Of a DNA stretch of 64,000 nt, positions 30,438-42,519 are shown one piece after another. The position numbers and the translations under genes were made by a program. The notes under the pieces were generated by a model, which searched no databases, was not told the DNA's origin, and worked only from the letters and a program-made list of their open reading frames with translations. The stretch is taken from positions 5,143,156-5,207,155 of the forward strand of contig JAWZYU010000027.1 in the NCBI GenBank assembly GCA_038380435.1, in the 5' to 3' direction. Origin of the DNA: Ryuthela nishihirai (Eukaryota > Arthropoda > Arachnida > Araneae > Heptathelidae). The first letter of the stretch is position 1, and each line of letters starts with the position of its first letter.

Positions 30438-31205
30438 TGTGATGCCCCCTCATTCAATTTTACTTTACTTTAACCAGTTTTGCTTAATTCACATTGCATT
30501 TATCATTTTGGGGATTTTAATCTTATTTTTGGCATCATCATTTTGGGGATTTTAATCTTATTTTTGGCATCACAGTGCTCATTTCCGAGATATAGGAATT
30601 GCGCATGAGCAACTCTGAACTTTTGATTATTACCCACTAAAGCGTGTGTATTCAAGGACACGCCCTCTCGTGTCATAGCTTGTGCGCTCGTCACTTTATG
30701 TAAATGTCTTTCCCGGCGTGCAACATGACGTGTGAGCCTTTTGTACAACGCATGATATAGCAGTGACATGTAGTTACAGAGTTAGTAAGTTGTTGGAGTT
30801 GAAAGAGACAGAGCTGTAGCAGATGTGTATGTTGTCACAGAATTGTTGTTAGTAGCAGTGAGATAGTGATGATGTAGTCGACATTTTCATCAACTGTTGG
30901 TGAGTTAAAATAATTTTGGAAATAAATTTGTTTGTTATAGAAACATTTTGAATCTTTGCTACTTTTTTCTCTTGAGCAATGTTAATTGATAATTTTTGAT
31001 TGTAATTTACATTAGATTGACAATCATTTATTTTTGAATTCTTATTCACTAATGCCTGCTGGTAATTAATAAGAACCCTAATTTCAACTTATCTGGCAAA
31101 TTGTTATTATTGCCTGTGCCCAAAATTAAGCTATCCGGAGCTTGAATAAATATTGGATGAGACAAAGGGTCCAAAAAAGTATTGTAAATACTTTGGAGCA
31201 TTACA
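30438..31205 (+). mobile_element. solo LTR inside the 5S-headed SINE
   Basis: 768 bp starting TGTGATGCCCC and ending GGAGCATTACA, complementary ends with TG..CA. It is flanked by the 4-bp duplication ACAG (30434-30437, 31206-31209). The 3' part resembles the LTR end in the palindrome arms (GCTATCCGGAGC / GGTCCAAA / CTTTGGAGCATTACA). A 38-bp stretch CATTTTGGGGATTTTAATCT.. is repeated twice near 30507-30570. Confidence 0.85.
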
Positions 31206-31331
31206 ACAGATCCCTCTGCTATACATATTAAACTGACAGACTCCTGTCAGACCTCTGTGGCAAACAGCTGCTTGAGGAGGTATTTATTTTATTATTATTA
31301 TTAATGATATTATGAATGTCAGAAGTTATAC

Positions 31332-31930
31332 TTGTTTAGAATATTGCTCTTTTCGTTCAAAAATCAACATTGGATTCAAAAAGATAATAGTAAGCAAAAT
31401 TTAAGATGTGATGGTTGTTTATTTAAGGTGCCAATGGCACACAAAAGAATAATGCAAAGGCATTTTTATTATGTCGCTCCTAGATTATTTAATTCTTTAG
31501 ATATATATCTAAGGAGCGAAAGCTCTGAGACAAAATTTAAACAAAAATGAAAATTATATTTATTGAGTATTTTTGATATTGAGTCCTTTGTCACACTTCA
31601 CTAGCCTCATTCTCTTTAGTTGTATTTTAATACTGTTAATTTTTTAATTTTCAGTTTCTTTAATGTATATTATTTAGTAACAGAGGAAGATGTAATTATA
31701 ATTTATTTCCAAATCATATATTTATATTAATGGCACACAAAGTCTATTATTTAAGCTATGAAAATGGCAAGTTTTAACTTATTCTAAGTAATTTAACCTG
31801 GACAAGTCTGGTGACCCATTGGTTACAATTGTACTGCAACATTTGTATTTTATGTTTTGATGTTTGATTTTGTGTATTATTCATTGTACTTTATTCTAGT
31901 TGAATAAAGGTATTACTATTATGTATTAAT
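31332..31930 (+). mobile_element. 3' end of another LINE (CR1/Jockey-group type)
   Basis: A frame at 31332-31550 reads VPMAHKRIMQRHFYYVAPRL followed by FNSLDIYLRSE and FKQK, the 'APRLWNSLP..FK' C-terminal pattern known from many LINE reverse transcriptases. A 3' UTR follows, and it ends TTGAATAAAGGTATTACTAT. Family not resolved; distinct from LINE J and the RTE-like family. Confidence 0.7.
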
Positions 31931-32560
31931 TCCATAATACTACATCTTGTCTATATTTCAGTAAGAGATCGTCAATATACACTTACTTTTACCACCTTTC
32001 TCCACATCATGCCGCTCATTTCCTGGAAGCATGGACACAGAATAGCAACGATATTGTGTGTTGAAAGGCCTCAAAGGCTCGTGAAACATATTGAATGAAA
32101 ACTGTAACAAGATAATTTGTTAAGTAAAAAAACAGGATGTACAATAACAAAGACAACTAATATCAAAACGCAGCTGTGGACTTGACTATAAATTGTATAT
32201 ATTATAAAATTGCAAAACACCTCATAAAAATCCAACTAGATATTACAGCATTGAAACAATTATTCCATTTTTAAAAAATTTCTGAGGCTAATTGTGTATT
32301 ATTCATTGTACTTTATTCTAGTTGAATAAAGGTATTACTATTATGTATTAATTCCATAATACTACATCTTGTCTATATTTCAGTAAGAGATGTCAATATA
32401 CACCTTACCACCTTTCTCCACATCATGCCGCTCATTTCTGAGGCAAATTGTGCATTATTCATTGTACTTTATTCTAGTAGAATAAAGGTATTACTATTAT
32501 GTATTAATTCCATAATACTACATCTTGTCTATATTTCAGTAAGAGATGAGAGTACAAAAA
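31870..32560 (+). repeat. three copies of a LINE 3' tail plus flank
   Basis: About 100 bp (GTATTATTCATTGTACTTTA .. TATATTTCAGTAAGAGAT) occurs at about 31873, 32292 and 32453. The following CCACCTTTCTCCACATCATG is present after copies 1 and 2. The flank beyond the LINE tail is duplicated too, so these are segmental copies, not three insertions. 32561-32814 holds nothing recognised. Confidence 0.85.
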
Positions 32561-32823
32561 TCCAACTACCAAAGTACAAGTCACCAACTTTCAAATGTAC
32601 TCATTTCAATCAGTTACAAGTTTGACATCTCTTAACACTTTTCACATAATCACCATTAATCGGAAACCAATCCACACTCTAATAGCTATCAGGTAAAGGA
32701 AACAAAGAAATGGTGATTGGTTGTTTGGGTTTTAAAGTGCAACGACAAATTGAACCATGCTGTGCCACACAAGATGTATAGGAACATGAGATAAAAAGTC
32801 ATAGTAACCTATAGCCAAAGATG

Positions 32824-33210
32824 CTAGAGGTGGTGGTGGGGGGGTGGCTTAGTCAGTTGTTCACCAGGCTCATAATCTTCAGTTCCCAGGTTTGAGTCCC
32901 AGTTGGGTCAGTGTTGAGATTTATCTCCATAAAACTCCCCACACTGTCTGTGGTCAGAACATCAATGAGCTTGGAAAGGCCACTATACGTCATCAGATGA
33001 GACGTTAAGCCATGGCACCGTGAGTGGGAGAGCAATACCCTGTGCATGTTAAAGACACTCTGGATGATTTGACAGGAGGCTACCATCTATCTCACAACAG
33101 CTGTCTAGTGGGTCTCCTCCCACAACCTTCTCTGAGTCTATGGGATCCTTATGACCTGGCCTTTAGCCTATTGTGTGCAAAACTGCCGTTCAGAGGTAAA
33201 ACAACCCAAC
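32824..33210 (+). mobile_element. SINE A copy 3
   Basis: Head TGGCTTAGTCAGTTGTTCACC and B box GGTTTGAGTCCC are both decayed. The body ends GGTAAAACAACCCAAC. TSD CCAAAGATG at 32815-32823 and 33211-33219. Confidence 0.9.
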
Positions 33211-33394
33211 CCAAAGATGTTGGATAAAAGTTTAGATATAATTCCCACCCTTCAATGTTCAAATACAGGTGGAAAAATAATTGATCAGATGAAAGATGAG
33301 TCTAAGAAGCTCAAGACTGTATATAAAGAGAGTAAAAATAGATTCAACATTCACAAAAAAAAAAAAGCTAGATAATCAATTAATATGATGAATG

Positions 33395-33919
33395 GTTAAA
33401 ATTGTGTCCAAAATTTGCACAGAAGTTTGTCTTTTAACCAAGAAGGAAAGAATAAGTAAAAATCCATGCTTATATGGAGCCAAGTAACTGCAACTTCTTC
33501 GATTTCTGTGAAAAGATGAATGCTAAGATTTGACAGTAGGCTTGATCTGGACGAGTTTGTTATTATCTGTTCTGATATAGATCTTTGTCACTGTGCCCAC
33601 AGATTAATAGAAAAATACTGCCGAAAGTCCAGTTAAGGAACCAGCAGTGGAGAACAGGGAAGGGGTGTAGCCAACTCAGCAGCAACATCTGCCAATTTAT
33701 AGCCCTCTGTTGGATGCCGACATGTCCAGACACCCAAGATAACATGCCCGTGGCAGTGAGATGATGCAGCTGCTCGCAGATCGTAGAAAGAACAAGGTGA
33801 CAACAAGGTGTCAATGAGATCAAAGCCTGTAATGAGACAAGTGATTTGGTATACAGTAAGGTACTTGGCAAAGTGTACATACAGGAGGTCCCCATTATCC
33901 AAATTAAGTCACAATACAA
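33395..33919 (-). pseudogene. old LINE J RNase H fragment
   Basis: Minus strand, diverged. It reads SLVSLQALISLTPCCHLVLS, EQLHHLTA, WVSGHVGIQ and then frame-shifted equivalents of the RNase H end (KLADVAAELAT). It aligns with 20010-20500 of LINE J, including the start of the 3' UTR at 33395-33480. Much more decayed than the palindrome copies, so an older insertion. 33220-33394 is unassigned. Confidence 0.8.
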
Positions 33920-34464
33920 TTAGGTCCCCATTATCCAAGTCTCTGCACTTCTGAGAATGACATCTGCAGATCATGAATGACAATAACAGAGCTGTCAATC
34001 TTGCACAATAAAAATGATGATTTGGAAGATGAAAATTTGGAGAAATTATATGACCAATTTTAAAAACTAATAAATTTCTATATTTTGCAGAGAATATTGA
34101 TTATTAATCAGTGCTTAAATATATATTAAATATTGGTTACTAATTATTAGCAATTCAATTTCAATAATATAAAAAAAAAAGCTTCAGCACCTTGGAATCA
34201 TCTGTTGTGGGTGGTCAGTCATCAGTTGTGGGTAAAACCAAAATAAGTCTTCCCATTTAAACAATCAGAATTTAGAGTTGATAATTTTATGGTATCCGTT
34301 AACAAATTATGAATTAAATTTCTTATAATGAAAACCTAAATCAGTTTAGTTATATTTCTGCATTGCAAAAAAAGCTGTGGTATGCCATTTATTGACATTA
34401 ACGAACCCAAACTTAATTGCTAAAAATAATCAATACATATGGCATCATCCAATAATTAATAATA

Positions 34465-35565
34465 GATCAATATATAACAGATTTCACAATTATCACTGTT
34501 GGGAGATTTGTCTCCTGTGTTGCAGCTAGGGGTGCTAAAATGATTCAATGGTAATAGTTCATTTTAGGTGTTGTACAGTTAAAAAGCTTAGGTATATTTA
34601 CCATTATGGGAGGACAATCCTTGGCTTGCCATAGTTGCAGCTGAGGCTTACGCTCAGTTGCTGGCGAACCAATGACTAAAGCTGCAGTGCTCTAGTCATT
34701 GGTTCGCCAGTCCAATAGCATTGCCAGGTGGTCGTTGGCAGCTGGCAATACCTTCCTTGGCTTGCCTTAGTTGCAGCTGAGGCTTACGCTCAGTGCTGAC
34801 GAACCAATGACTAGAGCTGCAGTGCTCTAGTCATTGGTTCGCCAGTCCAATAGCATTGCCAGGTGGTCGTTGGCACTGTCTGCTGATGCATGGAATGTTC
34901 ATCTGTTTAGCACATGACGGAAGTGTTTTTCTAAGCGTGCTGCAAGATGACATGACATGGGGCATGGTTGCAGATGAGATGTTCTTCCAGCTTTAGCTGT
35001 GATATGTGGTAGAGAATCATCTTTTGCTGCTTTACACATTTGACATATATTCTTGAACATAATATAATCATTGGTCTGCTTTACTGACATCTTCAGATGC
35101 TATGTCGGCAAAGCAGATCGTCAAAATGCATTACACTCAAGACTATATGTCAAATGTGTAAAGCAGCAGCAGATCATCCTCTATCCATTGCAATTAAAGC
35201 TGGAAGAACATATCCACTGTGAACATGCCCCATAGCTGCAGCACGCTTAGAAAAACATCTCCACTATGTGCTAAACAGATGAACATTCTGTGCTTCAATG
35301 GACAGTGCCAACGACCACTCGGCAATGTTATCGAACTGGTGAACCGACGACTAGAGCACCGCTGCAACCGAGCATAAGCTTTGGAAGCAACTACAGCGAG
35401 CGTACCAATCAAGGATTATCCTCCCATAGTGGTAAATATACCTAAGCTTTTAACTGCACACCTAAAATGAGCTATTACCATCGAATCATTTTAGCACCTC
35501 TAGCTGCAACACAGGAGATATAAATCTCCCAACAGTGATAACTGTGAAATATATCTGTTATTTGT
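34465..35565. repeat. 1.1-kb foldback (long inverted repeat)
   Basis: Two arms, about 34465-35088 and 35095-35565, are reverse complements with moderate divergence. They meet almost without a loop near 35090 (GCTTTACTGACATC / GATGCTATGTCGGCAAAGC). Outer ends share ATAACAGAT..TTCAC. The left arm is longer by an internal tandem duplication of about 127 bp (34625-34750 and 34755-34880). No transposase was seen. It looks like a foldback or large MITE-type element. 33920-34464 is AT-rich and unassigned. Confidence 0.88.
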
Positions 35566-36092
35566 CATTACTCATTGTGTTCACTCATAAAGATTTAGAT
35601 CGATATATAAGTTTCAAACATTACAATATAGAGCAAACAGTAACTATTAATGACTACCTTTCTCAACAGATTTCTTTCTTTCGAGCACACCCAATTCAAC
35701 AGCATCTGTACTTTTTCTATATTAAACAAAGTTAATTTAATTACTAATAATAATTAATCCTTTGGGTGTCCAAGCCGAGTTTACCACCTCATAGTACTAA
35801 ATTTTAAAATTTGTTTAACTGCTTCTAATCAATTGTTGAAAATTAAATTTTATTCCATATATAATTTTTTCTGATGATTCTGCTTGAAAAAAAAAACATG
35901 ATAAAGTTTAAACTGAGTCTACAGTGACCATACGCCAATAACCCCTGTACAATAGCATCAGGCAAAAACAATTTAGTTTATGGCTTTACTCTGCCATAAA
36001 CTGCCTAATTTATTGATCAATTGTGATTTAAGGTATTCTGACCTACTTATCCCTCTCTGTAGGAGAGTTGTAATGCAAAATTTTAAAGTATG

Positions 36093-37456
36093 TATTCTAA
36101 ATAATGTGGTTAGTTCCACTCCCATTGTTTGTAATGATGATAGATGTTTTACTGGCTTTAATGTTGGCCCTATATTGCAGTCTGAAGTTATTTTGGTTAT
36201 TTCTAAACTTAAACTACATAAATCCCCATGGGTAGATGAAATTGCTACTAAAATGCTTAGAGCTGGGAATGTTTCTATTAGCACACTGACTGAAATTTTG
36301 AATATCTTTATGATAATGGCATGGTACCTAAGGGTTTCACCAGAGCTATTATTATTCTTATTTTTAAAAACGGAGATCACAGTTCTTGTGATAACTGTAT
36401 GGGTATCAGCCTACTTTCTGTTCCAGGTCAAGTTCTTTGCGTGATTGTGCTTAACAGAATTAAGAATCTAGTTGATGGACAATTGCGTGATTAGCATTGT
36501 GGATTGAGAAGTGGTAGGGGATGTGTAGATCAGATATTTTCACTTAGGCTGATTCTTGAGAAAAGTTTTGAGTTTCAGAAGCCTTTGGTTACTAGCTTTG
36601 TTGATTTCAAAAAAGCTTTTGACTCTGCTGATTGTCATAATTTCTGATTGATTGTAAGATCATAAGGCATACCAGACAAGTTAATTAGCATAATGAAAGC
36701 TCTCTATAATAACACTGAGTCGAGTGAGAGTTGTTAAGACTTGTAGCAATTGGTTTAGCATTACTTCTGGTGTTCCACAAGGATGCATTTTGTCTCCTTT
36801 TCTCTAGTTTGGTTATTGATTATGTTATGCAAAATTCATTGCAAGTGAAAGGTTTTGGCCTTAAATAGTCTGGAGATATGAAAATTTCTGATTTTGATTA
36901 TGCTGATGATTTAGCCCTTTTGCAAATCATGTTAATGAGATGAACTCATTTGAGCTATTGATGAGACTAATAGTAGAGTAGGTTTGGTTTTAAACAAAAA
37001 GTGCTGAAAATTGGTCAGGTAGGCTGTGATTCAGTTAATATGAATGGTTGCAGTCTTGACATGTGTCACAGTTTAATTATCTTAGGAGCCATGTTACTGT
37101 TACTGGTGATGTGTGGCATGAGATTAACAGATGAAGAGGGATTGCTGCCAGGAATTTCAAGAATCTATGGAATGTGGAGAAATAGGCGTATACACCTAAA
37201 GACTAAAATTAGATTAGAATAGTTTGGTTCTTTCTAGGGTTAGTTATGGTAGTGAAACTCAGATACTTTGCAAACAACAGGAAATTTGATGCTCTTGATT
37301 CTAGATGCTTATTGCAATTTCTTCAACTTTGTAAGTAATGATGAGGTTAGGCAAAAGAGTTGGCAACATCTTTTGAGCAGCATATTTTCAGAGAGAGACA
37401 CTGGTGGTTTGGTCATGATGCCCATATGGATAATTATAGATTAGCGAATAAGGTTA
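36093..37456 (+). mobile_element. RTE-like LINE, degraded RT to near 3' end (copy 4)
   Basis: Starts with AATGTGGTTAGTTCCACTCC, which is also where the 62.6-64.0 kb copy runs off the window, so the two overlap. RT words in shifting frames: LKLHKSPWVDEIATKMLRAG, SVPGQVLCVIVLNRIKNLVD, RGCVDQIFSLRLILEKSFEF, FVDFKKAFDSAD (motif A), DFDYADDLAL (catalytic box), and later WRNRRIHLKTKIRL. It stops inside the C-terminal block at ANKVTK. Many stops. 35566-36092 and 37457-37924 hold nothing recognised. Confidence 0.85.
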
Positions 37457-37924
37457 CAAAATTAAAAAATATATATAAAAAAAAAATTAAAATAAAATGC
37501 AATACAATGCAACATGATGTAATCTGGAGTTTAAAATACAACTTTCGCGAAATGGTTATCATGTACTCAATACGGACTGAGTTGTTTATACATGACCATC
37601 TCTGTCTCTCCTAAACAAGAGCCAATCAACAAATTTTATTCTCATTTTCGCGTTCAGCACCTTGAAATTAGCAATGATTGGCTATTTCCATTTCAAAGCC
37701 TTTTTGTGTGTTGCCCAGTGTTATTCGTCTGTCTTCACTCAGGATTGCCAGGGCTCTTTCGATTTGCTCAGAAGTTATTGAGGAAGAAGGCTGGCTGGGT
37801 CTTGGGTCATCAGTAACAGATTGAGTCCATCTTTGAATCACTTATGCCACTTAAAAAAGACAGTCATTAACATAGGCTTCACTCATCTCTTCAACAGTCA
37901 CAGTAGCACTTAGGCCTCACCTAA

Positions 37925-38118
37925 TATAATGGCGAATGACATACTGAATTTCCAACACTCTTGGGTTCGAGCCCCGGGTAAGGCATAGATGTTCGTGTTG
38001 TTTTTCTGCTGAGGTCCTGCCATCCTCTCAGACCTTCTACTCTGGCTTATAAACTGACACGCTCCTGTCAGACCTCTGTGGCAAGCAGCTGCTTGAGGGG
38101 GTATTTATTTTTATTTGA
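37925..38118 (+). mobile_element. SINE B, plus strand, A box decayed
   Basis: B box GGTTCGAGCCCCGGGTAAGG at 37970, body TTTCTGCTGAGGTCCTGCCA, tail AGCAGCTGCTTGAGGGGGTA. The upstream half (ATGGCGAATGACATACTG) only loosely resembles the tRNA-like head. Confidence 0.82.
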
Positions 38119-38579
38119 ATGAACGTCTATGACATGCAACTGAAATCACAGTCTTAACACAACAGCAGTCAATGCCAAATGACCTTGGCAGTGGAGCCTC
38201 CTTCACAGTGGTCACGCACAGCGCCATCTAGTGTTATTTTGAAAAAAGCACTACATACAAGTACTTATGGCATCAGTCCACGAATTAAATGATCACCCCT
38301 TGTCATTTTGCAGTAGTGGTGGTGTTTGGGTAAAGTGGGGAAGTAGGGCAGGAGGCTAGGCACTGGAGAGGTAGGTAGAGTAGGGATGGTCCCCCAAGGA
38401 CAAGGTTAGGTCATAAACCAATGTGTGGTGATAAAAGCTAAGCCACCCATTTTGTTCCTGTCTATTCCATGAATTGGTTACTATTTCTGACTACATGAGC
38501 AATTAAGAACATTAGAAAAATTGTATGAGAATACACGTTAAAATTAAAATCATTATGGCTTTTTGCTCATTATAGCTGT

Positions 38580-39440
38580 GATCTCATTATTTCCATTGCT
38601 CGTTACAACCAAGTTCGACTGTATTTAGTTTCGGGACCTTTTTTTGTAATTCAATCAGTGGTGCACTGTTGCTGATTTTCTTGTGTTTTGGTAAGTGTTA
38701 TCTCCGATGAGATTATTTAGTTTTGGGGTCTTTTTTATAATTCAGATCGGCAGTGCATTGTTCACGATTATCTTGTTTTTAATATATGTTTAATTTTATT
38801 AATTCTGGTGATTTATTTAGGTTAATGTGTGCGACTTGATTTTTTTAGTGTGTAAAAATATATCAAGTGTTTTTAAGAATTGGGAAAAGAGGAAGATTGC
38901 AGGAATTTGTAGTATGTGGGAAGGCAAGTGTGTTGTCTTTGTTTTTTTTTTTGTTGTTGGTTTTTGAAAATTTTAATTTTTTAGTAATTCATGGTTGTTG
39001 AGGGATGCTTTTAGTGAAATCTCATTTTTTTTGTTATGTTGCATTTGACATAAACTCGAGTTATCATTGCCATGGTAATGAAAAGAATAATAAGTTTTCT
39101 AGAACCCTGTTTGGATTAGGGTCTGGGGTTATGGGAATCATTGAAAAGGACTTTTGTCACATTGTGTCAAATAAAAATGGCAGCCAAAGACTGTGATGTG
39201 CACTACTGTCTTTTCATTTTTTAGACATCTCAAATATGATTATTTTGTTTGGGGTGGATCCTTTTTATACTGCGGATCAGTGAAGATTTGTTTACAAATT
39301 TGTTTCTTAGACTTATTTTCTCTGACGAGACTATTTTGTTCTGGGGTTATTTGAAAGTGCAGAAGGGTGGTTTGTTGTTTAGTGGTATGCTCTGATGAAA
39401 TTATTTTTTTTTAATTGTGGAACAGTAGTTTGTTGTTTAG
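38580..39440 (+). repeat. decayed tandem-like repeats, about 85-90 bp
   Basis: Several stretches share TCTCCGATGAGATTATTTAG, TTnGGGGTCTTTTT, CAGnnGTGCATTGTT (near 38620, 38700, 39225, 39310 and 39390) at low identity. 38119-38580 is unassigned and includes a G-rich stretch near 38320-38400. Confidence 0.4.
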
Positions 39441-39608
39441 TAGCATGCACTTTTTAAAATACCTGTCTTCAAAAAGAGTTTTTTAATTCTTTTAGAACTG
39501 CCAAATCAACATTCATCAGTGATAGCATGCTGTTGAAAGAAGTAGCCTCATTTGGCATTGACTGATATTCACAGTATAGTGACAAATGCAGTTAGAAAAA
39601 ATTGCCTT

Positions 39609-40282
39609 GGGTTGTTTTACCTCTGAGCAGTTCTTTTTTGCACACAATGGACTAAATGAACATGTCAGAAGGACCCTGATGGCTCAGAGAAGGTTGGGGA
39701 AAGGAACCACTGGAGAGCTATAGGAGCATGGTAGCCTCCTATCAAAGCCATCAGTGTTCTCTAACATGTACAGAGTATGTCTCTCTGGCACATGACCTCT
39801 TAATGTCCCATCTAACAGAAGAGAGCCTTTCCAAGCCCATCAGCATTCCCGATTTACTGACGAGAGGGAGTTGTGAAAAGATTAATCTTGATGCTAGCTC
39901 ATGTGGGAATCAAACATAGTAACTGCAGATTAGTAGTCTGCGACACTACTGACTGAGCCACCCCTGCCCCAGGATTGGGTTGTTTTACCTCTGAGCGGTA
40001 CTTTTTTGCATACTATGGGCTAAATGGTCAGGTCACAAGGACCCTGAAGTCCCAGAGAAGGTTGAGGGGAGGGACCCACTGGAACAGCTGTTGGGAGACA
40101 GATGGTAGTCTCTCGTCGTCTATGCAACGTGTTCGTTAATGTGCACAGGATATGGCGCTCTCCCACATATGGGGCCACAGCTTAACATCCCATCCGACGG
40201 ATGGCAGCCTTTCCTATCTCATCAGTGTCCCCTACTGACCGTGGGCAAGGCGGGGGAGTTTTGCAGAGATACACTGCCTCAG
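39609..40282 (-). mobile_element. SINE A dimer
   Basis: Two SINE A copies head to tail on the minus strand: 39609-39972 with a decayed head (TGGCTCAGTCAGTAGTGTCG) and 39975-40282 without a tRNA head. A single 12-bp duplication AAAAATTGCCTT lies outside the pair (39597-39608, 40283-40294) and none between them. Confidence 0.85.
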
Positions 40283-40861
40283 AAAAATTGCCTTAGATGC
40301 TATTATTTTTATTGGTTTGTATGCAGAATCATAATTTTATATTTAGAAACAAGTATAATTATAGGCCTTATTCAACGTGTTCTCATTTTGCAATCTCTTT
40401 GCTGCTATAATATGATTTTTTAAGCTACCATTAGCATAACTTCTTTTCAAAGGTTGAATATTCTTATATCAATGTATCAATAAAGTTTCGTTCAAGACAA
40501 TTTTTCCTCTAAGATTTAAAACAACGCTAAAGTGCTGATTTGTTACTTGATTGAATACGTCGAGCTTATTTCATTATTTATTCTTAGATACCATTTTAAA
40601 TTAATTGTACAGCATGAGCATATGTTTTACTAATAAATTGTCAACACTGTTCACACATTAGTAAGTTACCTACAAGAAATCAACTGATTAACCTATCTCG
40701 GTAATCTATAACTAAGTTATAAAAATTTTTTATTAATAATGAAAGTGACTGAAAAATTGAGGGAAGAGTTTTAAAAAATAAGAAAACACACATTTGGTCG
40801 CCCTACTTGACAGTTCCCAAATGAATTCATATGGAATTTCCAAATGTCCACAGGACCATAA

Positions 40862-41063
40862 TTTTTTTTTTTAATTTATTTGCGACATATATGACAGAGA
40901 AGAATCATAGAAGCTACTCCTAGCCTTTACAGGCCTTCTCATACAAGGACATGCCATACTAAGACCGAAGTCACTGCTGACCGCTGCCTTAGTTAGAGCT
41001 AATACAACACACAAAGTTTGCCTTGCTGGAACAGTCGCTAGCTGCCTAACCACTATGCCAGTA
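40862..41063 (-). mobile_element. SINE C, third tRNA-like SINE family
   Basis: The minus strand begins TGGCATAGTGGTTAGGCAGC (A-box-like), continues AGCAAGGCAAACTTTGTGTG and CTTAGTATGGCATGTCC, and ends in TAAATTAAAAAAAAAAAA. A shorter copy in the same orientation is at 54725-54870. No convincing B box, so the tRNA origin is tentative. 40295-40861 and 41064-42519 contain nothing I recognise. Confidence 0.6.
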
Positions 41064-42519
41064 TATCATAAACAATGTGGCTTCAGAGCAATCAAAACTA
41101 CAGGTCTGTCTGTTTATCAAGCTGCAATTCCAATTACAATTCACTGCAATGAACCAATATTATTTATGAGACAGAAGCATGTTACACTAGATTAACATGC
41201 CACATTTGACTGCACTTTGGGTTACTACGCTAAACCCTACTTAAGTGCTGCAATGAAATCTGTTAACTGAAGGGATGTCCTGACTGCAACCTTATTCTGA
41301 CCACAGTAACCTAAAGTGACATCCTTTTGTCAAGGTAACCAGAGTTTTCTTTAATTTGCAACAGTAAGGCTTTCCTGCCCACAGAGATAGGCAGTCAGAC
41401 AAAAAAGAAAAGAGATGGTATAAAACGATTTGTCCCCAAGCACACCCAGAAATTTTTATTGGGTTCATATGTTCGAATCTAATAGGGGTTTTGGCATGCT
41501 TCAGTCTCTGATTTTCGGGACTTCTTTATGATATTCAGCTTTCAGGCAGAGATTATAATCCTAATACTTTCCTTCTTCGCTTCTATACACCACTGGGGCC
41601 TTCAATTTTAAATAACTAATTTTATAGTTGCCAAATTGGAAATCCGAATACAGGCATTACTCCAATCACAAACTGTAAAAAGATGCGTTATTAATTGAAA
41701 GCTGCCATCGCATTGAACAAAATCGAATAAACTAAACTTGATTTTAAATCTATTTCTGCTAGAACTCTATGCAACTATTTTAGCATTCATATGAACTTAC
41801 CATGTAGCTTTGCAATGACTATACTATTCAAAACTCTATATCATACTTTTTCCATATATGACTATTTCTAATAAAATCATTAAACGATTTCCACTGACTA
41901 TCTAATAAGTGATTTACTCGTTAAACGAACCTCCGTGGTTAAACGTTATATCAAAGGTTTCTTCCTTTTCTTGTGAAGCTAAAAATATAACTGACTTAAA
42001 TCCAGGCTTTCTGTTATAATGCGTAAAAATAGTCCACTTAAGTTGATTTCGCCAAATATAAATCCGAGGCAGAGAGTTATGAAGAAATTGAGATACATTT
42101 TCAACAGATAAATTTTAGTCCTTTCGAAATCGGTTTCAGGAGTCCATACGGAAAGAAATATCGAAACAATATAGCTGAAGTTTGCTAACTTCGTTCTTCT
42201 GTTCTAGAAACTTCTTGCTGGAAGGAAGTTGTTACTCGAAGAGAAGGAATATCAGAAGCACACAGTAAAAATTTAAAGTTTGAACTACTGAACTGCTGAG
42301 ACTCTAAACCGTAAAATTATAGAACCTGATTACATTGAACGCTAAGCCTACTCGATAGAGAGGCAAAAAGTCACATTTGTTATAGGATAATATGCTCTGT
42401 GTTTGAATCCTGCAAACACTTTTGGAGTAAAAAAAAAATTAATCTTTATAGGAGAATACTTTATCACTTAGTGAATAAGCTTAAATGCTATAAAATTTGG
42501 AAAATTATACCGAAAGACC

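Larger units (their letters stand above)
30286..31299 (+). mobile_element. 5S-headed SINE with SINE B body, split by a solo LTR
   Basis: A 5S rRNA-like head (30286-30404) is followed by TCTGCTGAGGACCCGCCATC, the body of SINE B. The body is interrupted at 30438 by a solo LTR and resumes at 31206 with TTAAACTGACAG, AGCTGCTTGAGGAGGTATTT. The whole unit has a perfect 13-bp TSD ATTAATGATATTA (30272-30284 and 31300-31312). So one retroposition event brought a 5S head and a SINE B tail together. Confidence 0.9.

Noticed and set aside
34899..35090. Small ORF in the foldback with Cys and His residues
   Set aside because: It spans the inverted-repeat arm; the C/H spacing fits no zinc finger class, and the mirrored arm does not keep the frame.
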